64,000 nt of DNA from Adiantum capillus-veneris (lineage: Eukaryota; Streptophyta; Polypodiopsida; Polypodiales; Pteridaceae). Positions 42,164-52,334 of the stretch are shown here, in pieces. Below the pieces are notes generated by a model. That model made no database searches. It saw only the letters and a list, made by a program, of their open reading frames with translations, and was not told where the DNA came from. The position numbers and the translations under genes were made by a program. How positions within the stretch are numbered: position 1 is the stretch's first letter; each line of letters begins with the position of its first letter. The stretch is taken from NCBI GenBank assembly GCA_014529385.2, contig CM043942.1, positions 50,840,774-50,904,773 on the forward strand. The letters are read 5' to 3'.

Positions 42164-43415
42164 TCAAGAAAGAGCTGTGTAAACCAAGCCATGCGCATTG
42201 ATTGCTGTTGGATCAAATGAAACCGCTTGCATTGTCAAGCCTTGTGACCTATGAATAGTTCGTGCATTTGCTGCTTGAATGGGGAGCTGTGTCCTAGATA
42301 CGCTTTTCAGCAAGTTCTTCCCAACCTGGAATTCTTTTGTTGTTTCAAAGATGGGTGTCCAGTGGTGTTCTATAGATTGAGTGTAGAGACGTGCATTTTC
42401 AGCTTGTTGTTTTGCCCCTGTTGAAATGTCAAAGAAATGTATCCATGCAATATGCGAATTGTTCCTTTTTTCTACGTGTTTGAGAATACCATCTGCACCA
42501 TTCACTAGACCGTCGTCTATATAGATGTTGCCACTAGAAACCACAACTATCATTTCGCGTTTTAGCTCCAAGGTGGTTGTCAAACCCGCAGTCATCTGAG
42601 GATCATTTGGAACGACAAGATTTTTAGAGCATGTTTTGTGGAAAGTGTCTTTCGCATGTACTATGTATGTCTGGGTAGCCAAGCCGTTGAAAACAAGTCG
42701 ATTATGTTCGTTCTTCAATTTGTTTGTGTAGAATAGATGAGGTGTCATAAATTTGTCAAACAATTTGTTTCTAAGAGTAGAGTTCACATAGAGCAAATCT
42801 TCGTCTGTTTGTTGAGCCTTCGTATTCTGTTGAGAGCAGAAATAAAATTTGTGTCTGATTGGCGCATTATTTGTGTTAACTCGTGGCATTTGATATGTGT
42901 GTGCCAAAAAGAGGGTGTGAGCAATTCAACTGGTTCTTCTGGCTCGCAAAAGATCCAATGGTCCCGAACTAGGCTAGCTTGACAGAGATCTCCACAAAAA
43001 ATTACTTCCAAACCACCAAATGGTTCAATTTGGTTATGCTTGATGTTGCGAAGTCTTGTATCTATGATTCTTAGAAGTCTGTTGCCTATCAAGGAGGCCT
43101 CATCAAACACAACTATTTTGAGGTTTTTGTATAATTGTGAAAGTTCAGCAAGGCTGCTAGAAGAGAGGTTGGCATTAGCTTGAAGCACGAGTGGTAGACG
43201 CAATGCAGAGTGAATTGTTGTCCCCCCAAGATTGAGTGCTGCTTTGCCAGTATATGCCAGTCGTAAAGCTGTGGGGAGTTCAATGTCAAGTTGAATCGCC
43301 AAGTTGTAGTGTCGAATCAGCCCTTGGACTATAGTTTGCAGCACGAAAGTCTTCCCTGTCCCTGCACCTCCCGTCAAGAAAAGATGATAGGCTTCATTGG
43401 CTTCAATCGTTTCCT
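42164..43415 (-). pseudogene. SF1 (Pif1-like) helicase of the Helitron-class element
   Basis: Frames 43377-42784 and 42907-42164 form a helicase with Walker A GGAGTGKTF, Walker B IVVFDEASLIG, FCGDLCQ (motif III) and, in the second frame, ARTIHRSQGLTMQAVSFDP (motif V) and HGLVYTALS (motif VI). The next codon is TGA where relatives have the Arg of ALSRV. A frameshift near 42820 splits it and another near 43400 separates it from Rep. It would unwind DNA during rolling-circle transposition. Confidence 0.85.
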
Positions 43416-44670
43416 GGTTAAAATGTCATCATAAAGGGATCGTTGATCAGTGTTTAATTTTTCAACTAATGAATCGTATTGCTCGTTCGGTAGTGTGAGA
43501 TTCTTAGAAAGAGGGAGCGACCTCGCTACAAGTGGAGGTCCTTGAAGATCAAGATCTAGATTGTATTTGTGAATTTCCATTGTTTCTGCACTTGATGAAG
43601 TGCTCATTGAGGACTCCACAATGGTTGAAGTTGTGGTCTCCAAGCTTGAGAATTTTTTACGGTTCTCATTTATTGTTTTAGAGTGTGTGATATATTTCTC
43701 TCTCCAAGAGCTAGGTGTCGATTCAAAGGTTGACTCTTCACCAATGAACGGTAAAAACAATAAACAAAGCTCATGATAATGCCTCTCAGAGTCCTTCTCC
43801 AATTTGAAATTGATAAACCTAATAATGCGAGTTTCTTTGTTCTTTTGAGGACAGCCACGAACGAGCTTGTAGTTGCTAGCGTATTCAGCCAAGCATAAGC
43901 ACTGTAGATCAGGTGGATGGCGTGCGTACTTTGTGACTAGGTCATCAAAGAATATATTTGTGTCCTCAGGCTGCAAATAATCCAACATGACTCTTCTTTT
44001 CAACAACAATGTCCTCTCGGCGCTCCAATCAGCATTTATAAACACAAATTCTTTGCTAGCACTCTGCAAAGGTAGCGACAATGCAATGTATGCTGCTTGT
44101 TGTGATGTCATTTCTTGTGCGTTGATCAATGCGCCACCAATATTTTTCAAGCGTTCCAACATTGGTAAGTTGTTCTTCTTGCAAGCTTCAACCACGTGTT
44201 TGATTGCTTTGCTTACGGAACTGTCACTTTTTGTCATGTATGATGTGCAATATGCAGCTGCACCGTGTCCATTGAAAATAAATTGAATATCAATATTTGC
44301 ATCCCACAATGCACAAAGTTTCTTGTTGAAGTTATTTGTGAAAATGTCCTTGGGGTCTCTTTTCAAAAGAAGTGTTGGCTCTGTTATGTTTATGCAAAGT
44401 GCTTGGAGGTAGTCCTCTTCGTCCATATTCAGTGTTTCTAACCAAGCATCAAACGACAGTGTCGGTTCACGTTCTAAAGCAAGGAGCTACTGATCGATAT
44501 GTCTCTTCCTGTCGACAATTTATTGTCTTGTTGTGTTGTGTCTTGTTGTTCACATTGTTTGGGCATAAGATAATTTTCCTTCTTGAGGGTGGTCGTGGGA
44601 AGCCAAATCGACACAAATTTTTGTGCTTTTTGCATGTCTTGCGATGTGAGTGAATCTGGACAGCTCTCAA
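43374..44670 (-). pseudogene. Rep catalytic Tyr region to helicase linker
   Basis: The short frame 44670-44467 has QIHSHRKTCKKHKNLCRFGF, a signature of Helitron Rep proteins. The 350-aa frame 44426-43374 follows with ANIDIQFIFNGHGAAAYCTS, where YCTSYMTK provides the two Tyr expected to form covalent DNA links. It ends in a linker before the Walker A motif, with a frame change near 43400. Confidence 0.8.
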
Positions 44671-46685
44671 GGATTCTCAAGATCATCCTTGTTCGTCGTT
44701 ATATATGAATCAATAAAATCCACCACCTCTTCATTCGAAGCAATGCCAAATACAGGTGCGTTTTCTATCCAAAGCAACCCATGGTCATGTTGGCTTCCTC
44801 TTTGTTGGAACTCAGTGACAAAGAAATAATCCATCAGCTCACCGAGAATGGTTTTGTCACGTTTTAGTTCTTTCTTAGTTTCTCTAAATCTGTGGACATA
44901 ATATCGAGTTGTTGTAGTAGGATCTGATCGGACTAGCTGTTTTCTCATGTAAGCACACCTATTGGATTGATTGTCTTCAGCAATGTGTGGATTGAGTTTA
45001 ATCAAGCAATCCATCAACGGCTTCCACCTTTGCTCTGCGCATGAGAATGTAATAAAGAACGTGGGTTGTCCTAATGGTCGAATCATGGCGAAAACATTGC
45101 GCTTAAGTTTTGCTTTGTAGTCAGTGGAAGTCCACAAATTCTCAAAGTCACTATATCCGACTTGGGATGAAAGTAGTTGCTCGACATTGGTTGTTGATTG
45201 AACGTCTTTAGCTTGCAGCTGCTTGCCTCGCAGCTTACCTTTATGTAAACGCACCCATATAGAGACGAGGACCTTGCTGATGATAATCTTAATTGTCTTG
45301 AAAAAAATATTCTCGATATCTCGTGCAAATCTTCTGTCCACATTCTTAAGCTCCCATTGTGTGACTTTCTGATACCTTTTTTTTGCCAAGAGATGATATT
45401 GTCTTCTTTCGCCAAAGAACAATGCTGGGAAAGATAACTCTTCACAATATTCATCGTCAAAAAGGCTCAATGGTGCAAACCCCTCGCAAGGTGCAACACT
45501 CTTGGCTTGTGCATTGTGATCTACAACTTGCTGAGAAGTGTAAAGGCCATGGAAAAGAGTGTCAGATGGTTCTTGGTCATCTACAGAGTTATCAAAGTTA
45601 GTAGAGATAGCAATGTCGGAGCTTAAAGAGAAGGCAGATGACCAAGAAGAATTGATAGTGGCACCATTTTCAAGATACAATGGCTTAAGCACAAGTTGAT
45701 GCAATTCTCGTAGCACAAATGCGGGCCGGACAGCTCCACTTAGGTATGCATGATCATATTCTAATTTTCGCTTGATCTCCACAAGGAGAGTAGCTTGATC
45801 GTCTACGAAGCGAGGCAATACAGTTTGCACCCTAGACAAATCTGCCATAACGTTGACAATGCTTCCTCGCAACCCATATTTCCCCTCATAAATAAGTTCT
45901 CTTATTTGAGCAAATGGAATTCTAAGAGACACAAGACGGCGCTCTATAGCATTCAATTGCGAAACACTCTCCATACTTCGATTGAAAACTAGCAGCCCTT
46001 GCATGCAAAAAGGTGGAATTTGTTGACATTTCAATGCCCGCTTGCAAGCAACACATGCATTAGATTCCATGTGCGAAGTAGTGACAAGGACTCTCAACTC
46101 CTTGAAGAGAAGCAAGTCACCGTCTGATAGTAGCCTCAAATTCTTACGAAAAAACAAACCATTGCAAGAGGCACATGGATAGCATGGAGCATCTAGAATT
46201 TTTCTTGCGTAAAGAGTTGTTCGTGATTTTGACACCCTCATGTCACTGCTTGGTTGTAAACTCGGGTCTTTCCACATTTTATAAACCTTAGTTAAAATTT
46301 GCTTGCTTGAGAATGAAGAAGGATAGGACGCTTGAAAGAGCTGAAAAATATCTTTAGCACTTGCAAATGGATTCTCATTAATCAACGTGGTCAAGCAAGC
46401 AATGTCATCTTTGCTCCAAACACAACGTGGCTATTTAAAATGCTTTGACGACATAGGAAGCCATACACATTTTGGTTCAGAAATAATGGAAGCAAGTGAA
46501 GGTATTGCAGATGTGGATTCTATGCTTATGCCTCCACAAAAAACAGATTTGATAAACTTCTTATTTTGGAAGACATGGACAACACATGTCACATTAAATT
46601 GTCGGCAAAACAAGATAACCAAGTGCATGCTCAAGAGCCGAGATGTTCCTTGTGTATGTATCAAAGTGTTCAAGTGGTCATGCAA
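44667..46685 (-). pseudogene. Rep N-terminal part, zinc fingers and HUH motif
   Basis: The main frame 46394-44667 (575 aa) has Cys motifs CYPCASCNGLFF and CVACKRALKCQQIPPFC, then FFITFSCAEQRWKPLMDCL and the HUH-type motif FQQRGSQHDHGLLWI. Upstream, an in-frame TAG at 46431 joins it to a frame reaching 46685. The protein would nick and rejoin single strands at element ends. Two DNA-binding zinc fingers before Rep are typical of Helitron and Helentron proteins. Confidence 0.85.
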
Positions 46686-46977
46686 TGCGTGCTATCAACA
46701 ACACTATTTGTCCATGGTGCAATCCATACAGCTCGTGTTTCATTTTTATTGTTAGCAAGGTCAAGCATTATAAGGTCAAGAAGATGTTTTCCAATTCAAT
46801 GAGAGACATAGAACAATTGAAGAGACAAATCAAAGCTTGCAAAACATCATTGTTACTATTATATGTAGACAAAAAATTTGGCAAAACATAAAGCTTTTTG
46901 TCATTTACAAAAAAGGATGAAGGATAGGCAACCATACTACCGTTCTTCAAGCAAAAGGTTAGGAGGAAAGATACAAT
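46686..46977. other. Spacer between Rep and RPA-like exons
   Basis: No supported gene. A plus-strand frame (46643-46891) reads KCSSGHAMRAINNTICPWCN, with Cys/His spacing like a small zinc site, but it overlaps the Rep lead-in and has no other support. Confidence 0.4.
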
Positions 46978-48025
46978 TTAGGGTGCGGGTGCCTTGTAAT
47001 CAATCACAAAACCGTGCTTGTCTATAGAGTATGTTCCAGCTTTGCTAAAGGCAACAAGAGATGATTTCAAGTCTAACAAATTCTCATCAAAAAGGCTGAG
47101 AAAAGGCTTGGGAAAATTTAGAACTACATCCACGATATTTCCTTGCAGAATTACTTGTACAGCTTCTCCATTTTGCAAACAGATTTTAGCTTGAAGAGAA
47201 GGCAACTTCACAATCTGCACACGCTTTCCACACGAGTAACAAAAGGGGTTGCAAATTTGACGACTAACATTTCTGCCTTTGCATGTCACACACATATTCC
47301 ACCTCCAAACTTTTGATGTTAACCATCTCCAAAGTTCCAAAGACCTACAAACAATTATGAGATTACAACTTGCAAGCAATGCTCACGCAAATAGATCTAG
47401 TTAAAGTAGATTACCTTCTTCCCAAATCCCATACTAGTGACTTGTTTTGAGAGATGCTGCGAGAAAACACTCTTTAAATTTTTTGGCAATGCACAAATAA
47501 GAGTTGCCTCCACCACAGATAATATGATTGATGCTGCTTTGAAGACATTGATGTTGTGCGCAACACATGAAAAAGAACCCTTGGTTTTCAAAGCATCAAC
47601 CATGAGATGATAATCGACACGCCTGGACGGAACAAATAGCAACTGCACAAATAATCCAGATTAGAGATAAGCCTTAAGATATCAAGGCAAAGTTGATCAA
47701 ATTGATGACTCACACTTGCTCTATCACTGATGCAGGGCCATCTGCGATGGTTAAACGATAACTATCACCACCATCGGACCTTGGAGGTCTCAACCTTCAC
47801 AAGAGTGAATGCGATAGTGGGAGCGAACTCAATCACTGCCTTATCAGTAAGAAACTCCTTAATTCTATGTTCACAGTAAACATGTAAACAACAATCAAAG
47901 CTTTCAACTTTTACAACAGTAGTGGCAGCATTTGCATAGAGAGCCCACAAGCTAGTACCTCCATCTTTCCACACTTTTCTCTTGACATACACCCCCTCAA
48001 TACGCTGTCGTGCAGCTCTGCTGCC
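46978..48025 (-). pseudogene. RPA1-like ssDNA-binding protein, three exons
   Basis: Three open segments (48025-47765, 47648-47397, 47379-46978) have plausible GT...AG borders: donor AAG|GTAATC near 47415 and acceptors GTGCAG near 47645 and TTTGTAG near 47347. The last exon has CVTCKGRNV and CNPFCYSCGKR, like the zinc ribbon of RPA1 C-terminal domains, followed by an OB-fold-like stretch. RPA binds single-stranded DNA. Its place upstream of Rep on the same strand suggests an element-borne RPA as in many plant Helitrons; a captured host fragment is possible. Confidence 0.55.
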
Positions 48026-48529
48026 ATGTAGAGAAACAGAGCAGACAAATGCAAGCTAAGCTTCTTTGAAGTCTACACATTTAATGGTCAATGATCAGGG
48101 CTTGTTAACAAGCCAAGTTTAATGATTAATATATGCCAAATGCGGCTTTAAAAGGCCAACTGATACCTTAATGATTCCAAAAATGACTATGCTTGAAATG
48201 AGCACAGATGTGAGTTTATGATCTAGAACTGTAGTGCTTGAAGTGCTCTACTGGCGTGTCTTTACAGCTCGTCGATTGGAGCTACGGTGAAGAAGTTATG
48301 GCATATTGAAGTTTGAGTCGATTGCAGATCCGTACCGGATTGGGCAACTACAATTGAGGTGACAAAAATAAAATGAATGCATGGGCCTGAAGTGCTCACT
48401 TTGTGGAGCGCGTCGGTCTTTTCAGAGCAGTGATCGGAGTCTCGGTCGCCAAGATATTAGCCGTTAAAGATTCACCGGGGGCTGGGGGCTTCGTACCAGT
48501 TCAGTCCGCTCGATTGGAGTGCAACAAAG
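48026..48529. other. Unassigned spacer
   Basis: No gene or clear repeat is seen. The right end of the Helitron-class element may lie here, but no terminal motif was found. Confidence 0.5.
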
Positions 48530-48800
48530 TAAGTGCTCGAAGAGAATCTTGTCCAAAATATTATCTCCGACAGTGCATTGATAGCAGCTACATGTACGTC
48601 AAATGTGGTGTACGTCTCATTAAGTACAAAAACTGCTTGAAGAGCTTCATGTAAACTCATGGAAAGCATTGATTGCGGGATTGACCCTGAGGGGAGAGAA
48701 TCCTTGATGAGACTGTTGACAAGGACTGCTCGAAAGAGATGTCGTGCTTGGCAGTGCTTTGGATGACATGTATGCTAAATGTGACGCCCTTACAAAGGCT
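48530..48800 (+). pseudogene. PPR (pentatricopeptide repeat) gene relic
   Basis: In three plus-strand frames the sequence gives LEENLVQNIISDSALI, YMYVKCGVRLIKYK, LEELHVNSWKALIAGL and DVVLGSALDDMYAKCDALTK (about 48726-48785). These are successive pieces of PLS-type PPR motifs, whose landmarks are ALIDMYAKCG and SWNALIAGY. Frameshifts between pieces show a decayed fragment. PPR proteins act in organelle RNA processing; this piece is far too short to function. It lies between the RPA-like exons and an LTR and may be captured host sequence. Confidence 0.75.
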
Positions 48801-48881
48801 ATGGCCGCCCATACTCACAATTCAAATGGCTGCCCAAGGGCCACAACCTTGGCCACCCACTTAATAAACTAAGGGCTTTAG

Positions 48882-50160
48882 TGTGTAAGGGAAAAATAAA
48901 AAGCAAAGCATGGCGGGCAAGCAGACAGCGAGGGGCGCAGGGGGTGAGATGATGCTCGCAGCGCCTTCCCTGAGGCTCAGACGGGCACGCTCGTGAAGCG
49001 GAAACTCCTCGGCAGCCCAGGGCAACCACTTTCGGAGCTTGTCCCGGCGAGTTTCATGCTGGTTGAACCCCGGCCCTACCACGTCATAAATAGGACTCCC
49101 ACGCCACGTCATCAACGGCGCCGTCGTTGCAGGTTGTGGGTAAGTGAGACGGGGTGAGTAAAGAGAAAAAAATATAGGGTTACGAGGGGGAAGCAAGAGA
49201 GGCATGAGGAGGATCTCGATTAGGAGAAAAAGAAATGCTCTCTCTCTCCCGCTCTCTCTCTCTCTCTCTCTCGTTCGTGTTGGGGACGACACGGCAACGA
49301 AGGCTTTCTCTCTCTCTCTCTCTCTCGAGTTTTCACAAGGGGCAAGCCAAGGCGAGGAGGAAGAAGGCAAGCAAGCGGAGCTTGAGAAGAGCTTGTCGAG
49401 GAAAGCAAGCAAAGCAAGGGAGGAAGCTTGTCGAGGCAAGCATGTAGGTCGAGAAGAGCTTGTCGAGGCAAGCAAGCAAAGCAAGGGAGGAAGATTGTCA
49501 AGGCAAGCAGTAGGTCGAGAAGAATCTTGTCGAAGCAAGCAAGCTTGACCAAGGCAAAGCTCTCTCAAACTCTCTTTCGATCTCGTTCTTGAAGCTAAGC
49601 AAGGGAGAGCTTGGACGACTACAAACCCTTAAGCTATCGGGGCGAGTTTGGCAGATCTCTTAAGGGCAAGTGAAGGAGTAAAACTGAGGATTCTGTGAAG
49701 GGGGTGAAGACCGAGAAAGACGGGGGGGGATTTTGAAAGATCTCTCTCAATCTTTCTCTCAATTAAGCATATAAAGGACGACAGAGGCGATCAAAGGATG
49801 CTACATAGAGATAGCTTGCAGAGAATTTGGCAGTAATTGAAGCATAAAGATTGAGGCAATGAGCAGTATTAGGTAAATGAGACAGATAAAGCGAGGAAAG
49901 GGAATCTCATCACCGACAACAGTCTGAAGGTTGATTAAGCATTTTGTTAAGTCCGGTGTTGTTAACGGCCCGGTTAATCCTGTAACGGGAGCTTAAACTC
50001 CTAGTTAGCAGATGATCCAAGTGACGGTGCTGTTAACAACCCGCCTTGGCTAAGAATTTAGTTGTACTCAAATCTTTAATCAATTAATTGAAGGGTACGG
50101 TGATTTCCAGATTTAGTTGCATCTGTTTCTCTCATTCTCTCTCTTTCACACCTCTCACAG
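48882..50160 (+). repeat. Probable LTR of element H
   Basis: It begins TGTAAGGGAAAAATAAAAAG and includes a TATA-like ATAAATAG (49086-49093), GC-rich sequence, two CT runs (about 49236-49270 and 49306-49327) and AAGCAAGC-rich repeats (49350-49560). A gag-like frame starts about 100 bases after its inferred end. No PBS of a standard type could be named; the CCAGAGGCCCGGCGCC stretch near 50161 occupies that place. The second LTR is not visible, so this call rests on layout. Confidence 0.45.
49350..49560. repeat. Imperfect repeats rich in GCAAGCAAGC
   Basis: A unit of roughly 50-60 bases (GAAGAGCTTGTCGAGGCAAG) recurs three to four times with changes, inside the probable LTR of element H. The open frames on both strands here are low-complexity by-products. 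Confidence 0.7.
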
Positions 50161-50263
50161 CCAGAGGCCCGGCGCCTGCCTGGCTCACGTAGCGAACACA
50201 TATCCCCAGACATCTTTGGTGAACCCGACGCGAAACGAGCCGGGGTGGGAGGTAAAGCTGGAG

Positions 50264-50691
50264 ATGCCAGAACAGTTAAAGCAGTTTATTGAAGATTTCA
50301 GTGCCAATGGATTTGATAAAAATCTGGCAGTTACAGATTTGCCAAAAATGATGGAATTGGTTCAGGGGTATCTACAGGAAGAAAAAGCCATGCAGATAAA
50401 AAAGCAGACCGATGATGCTGTAGAGCTAGCACTTGATGCTGTTCGAGAGCAGTATTATAATTTTCAGGGATATGATCCAGAAGGTTTTATTGCATGTTAC
50501 GAAGCTGAGATGAAGAGCCGAAATGCTCCAAAAGATCGGATGATTGCAGCTTTTAAGGAGGTTGTAAACTCTGATTTTAAAATGCACGTTCAAGAAGTGG
50601 CAGAAGAATATCCCACACGGTGGAAGTATTTTGCAGAGGAATTTATTTACGAAAGCTCAAGGATTCTAGATCGGGAAATAAAGGAGATTAC
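50264..50691 (+). CDS. gag-like ORF of element H, cut by element E
   Basis: From ATG 50264 the frame encodes MPEQLKQFIEDFSANGF, then YYNFQGYDPEGFIACYEAEM, KDRMIAAFKEVV and RWKYFAEEFIYESSRILD. The pattern of a hydrophobic helical core with a DPEGFI start resembles Ty3/gypsy gag domains, but no zinc knuckle is reached because the LTR of element E begins at 50692. The part of the longer frame upstream of 50264 is leader, and the part after 50691 belongs to the LTR. It could alternatively be a host exon. Confidence 0.5.
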
Positions 50692-51362
50692 TGTAAGGTC
50701 TCTCACCCCGATCAAAAAGAGCACCATTGTACCTTGAAATGAATATACTGGAAAAAGTTACTATTTAAAGCAGTTTTCTGAATTCTGTTAGTGCCATGAT
50801 GTTTATAATATTTTAAAGCTTCGAAATGTGAATAAAAATATTTTTTTATAAAAAAATTCCAAAAATAGTAAGTTTTTGGTCACTCGACCCGTCCAGTTTT
50901 GATCGTCTTGAAAAACTGCACCCGTACCCCGAATTTTAAAAAAAAAAAAGCATTTTCGAACCCCGGGGGCCGCTAAATATGGCAGGTACTCGGGCCAATA
51001 TGCCTTAGTTAGAGCTTGCTATAGCAATTTTCGGCATCAAATTCCGACTCGTATGACCCGTTTTAGCCTAAGATCATTTTTTCCCAAAATTGTCTGGGGA
51101 GGCAACCGGGGGCTCGAGGCTGTGTGGGAGCAGGTTCCCGGCCACTCCAGGTCAACTTTAGCAGCTAGGGGCGCCTTTTGTCCTTGTGGGAGTCTTGGGA
51201 GAGTTTCCAAGCTTGTAACTAAGTGTGAGAGCCAATTAACCAAGCCAACTGGACACTTGGTGGGTAGGCAATTGGACTTGCCATGCTTAACTAGAGTAGC
51301 TCCCAGATGCAAATAGCAAGCAGGTTCGGTTTTCAGCTTGAGGAGGCCTATTTAAAGGTGTG

Positions 51363-51407
<45 letters not shown>

Positions 51408-52314
51408 TGTTTGGCGGACGAAGCAACAAGCAGCCGTTGCCAAAAGGACCATATTTTTCTGAGAAACCATTGTAAAATTCTTTTGTAAAGAAACATCTCT
51501 AAGCTGGGAAATTGTCAAAGGATGTATGATTATTCTTATGGGAGCAATTGTATATTAGAGAGCTAGTTAGAGGTTTGGGAGCTTATGGCCGGACAAGCCA
51601 TTTTGTAGACCTAATCTATAAAGGTCATTTTTTGTAAGTTTGAAGATAATCTTTTAATGGAGAACTGAGAGGACAATGTACATTTGAGAGCTCCTTCTTG
51701 TTCAACCTTGTAATCTTTGCCATTGCGGCTATGGTAATCCAAATTCAGATTTGATTATTGCATTGTGTTCTTCTCCTCTCACTCTTTCATTCAAGTGTAA
51801 TCATTCAAGATTCGGTGTAGGTTTTCAACTACGAGTTTGAGGCCTTAAATCGTTGTTTTGAGTGTCTATATGTGTGTTTTATGTTGTTTTGACCCTAGGA
51901 GGGGCTTTAGGGACCCTAAAACACCCATTAGGATCACCTGTTCGCTGTTTTTGTTGACTTTGGGACGAACGACCGCGATCGTTGTACCTCTCCAGAATGC
52001 TGTGACAGTGATAGGATATATTCCTGATAGTCCCCTGTAGCTTCCCTTCAAGTTTCGTGCGATTTCGATATGATTTGCATGGTAAACGGGTGTGATGACT
52101 GAAGAACGGTGTAGGAGGACATAGGCAGATTACTTGGTGGTAATGCGATTGATTTACTTATAGAGTTAGTAGTTGCATCTCTTCGAGTTCACTTCATTAG
52201 GATTGACACCCTAGTGAGTTCCCATGCCTCATCCGAGTCGCTTCCCCTGTATTGATAAATATGTTGATGCTTGAGAGCTATGCTATGGACGTCAGTCGCG
52301 GCGACCCGCAAACA
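50692..52314 (+). repeat. 5' LTR of element E (composite)
   Basis: A 1623-bp LTR starting TGTAAGGTCTCTCACCCC and ending CGCAAACA. TATA-like TATTTAAA lies at 51349-51356 and an AC repeat at 51364-51407. Up to the AC repeat it matches the 3' LTR. Beyond, it does not, and its final bases GACGTCAGTCGCGGCG match the end of element A's LTR. A degenerate copy of the leader palindrome lies at about 51967-51982. Confidence 0.85.
51364..51407. repeat. (AC)22 microsatellite in 5' LTR of E
   Basis: Pure AC dinucleotides. This is the point where similarity between the 5' and 3' LTRs of E ends. Confidence 0.95.
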
Positions 52315-52334
52315 TTGGCGCCGTTTCCGGGGAA
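52315..52334 (+). promoter_or_regulatory. Primer binding site of element E (tRNA-Asp-like)
   Basis: TTGGCGCCGTTTCCGGGGAA follows the LTR end. It matches the tRNA-Asp-type site of element A in 16 of 20 positions, unlike the initiator tRNA-Met sites usual in chromoviruses. Confidence 0.75.

Larger units (their letters stand above)
41395..48025 (-). mobile_element. Helitron-class element with Rep, helicase, EEP nuclease; RPA-like exons upstream
   Basis: The minus strand reads RPA-like exons, Rep with zinc fingers and HUH motif, SF1 helicase and, in the same frame, an EEP nuclease. Rep plus helicase defines Helitrons. An added EEP nuclease defines the Helentron branch, described mostly outside flowering plants. 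RPA proteins accompany many plant Helitrons. Frames are broken at about 46431, 44670, 43400, 42820, 42164 and 41714. Ends are not established. Confidence 0.8.

Noticed and set aside
49204-49568. Overlapping 110-235 aa ORFs on both strands
   Set aside because: Low-complexity CT and GCAAGC repeats inside a probable LTR keep several frames open at once.
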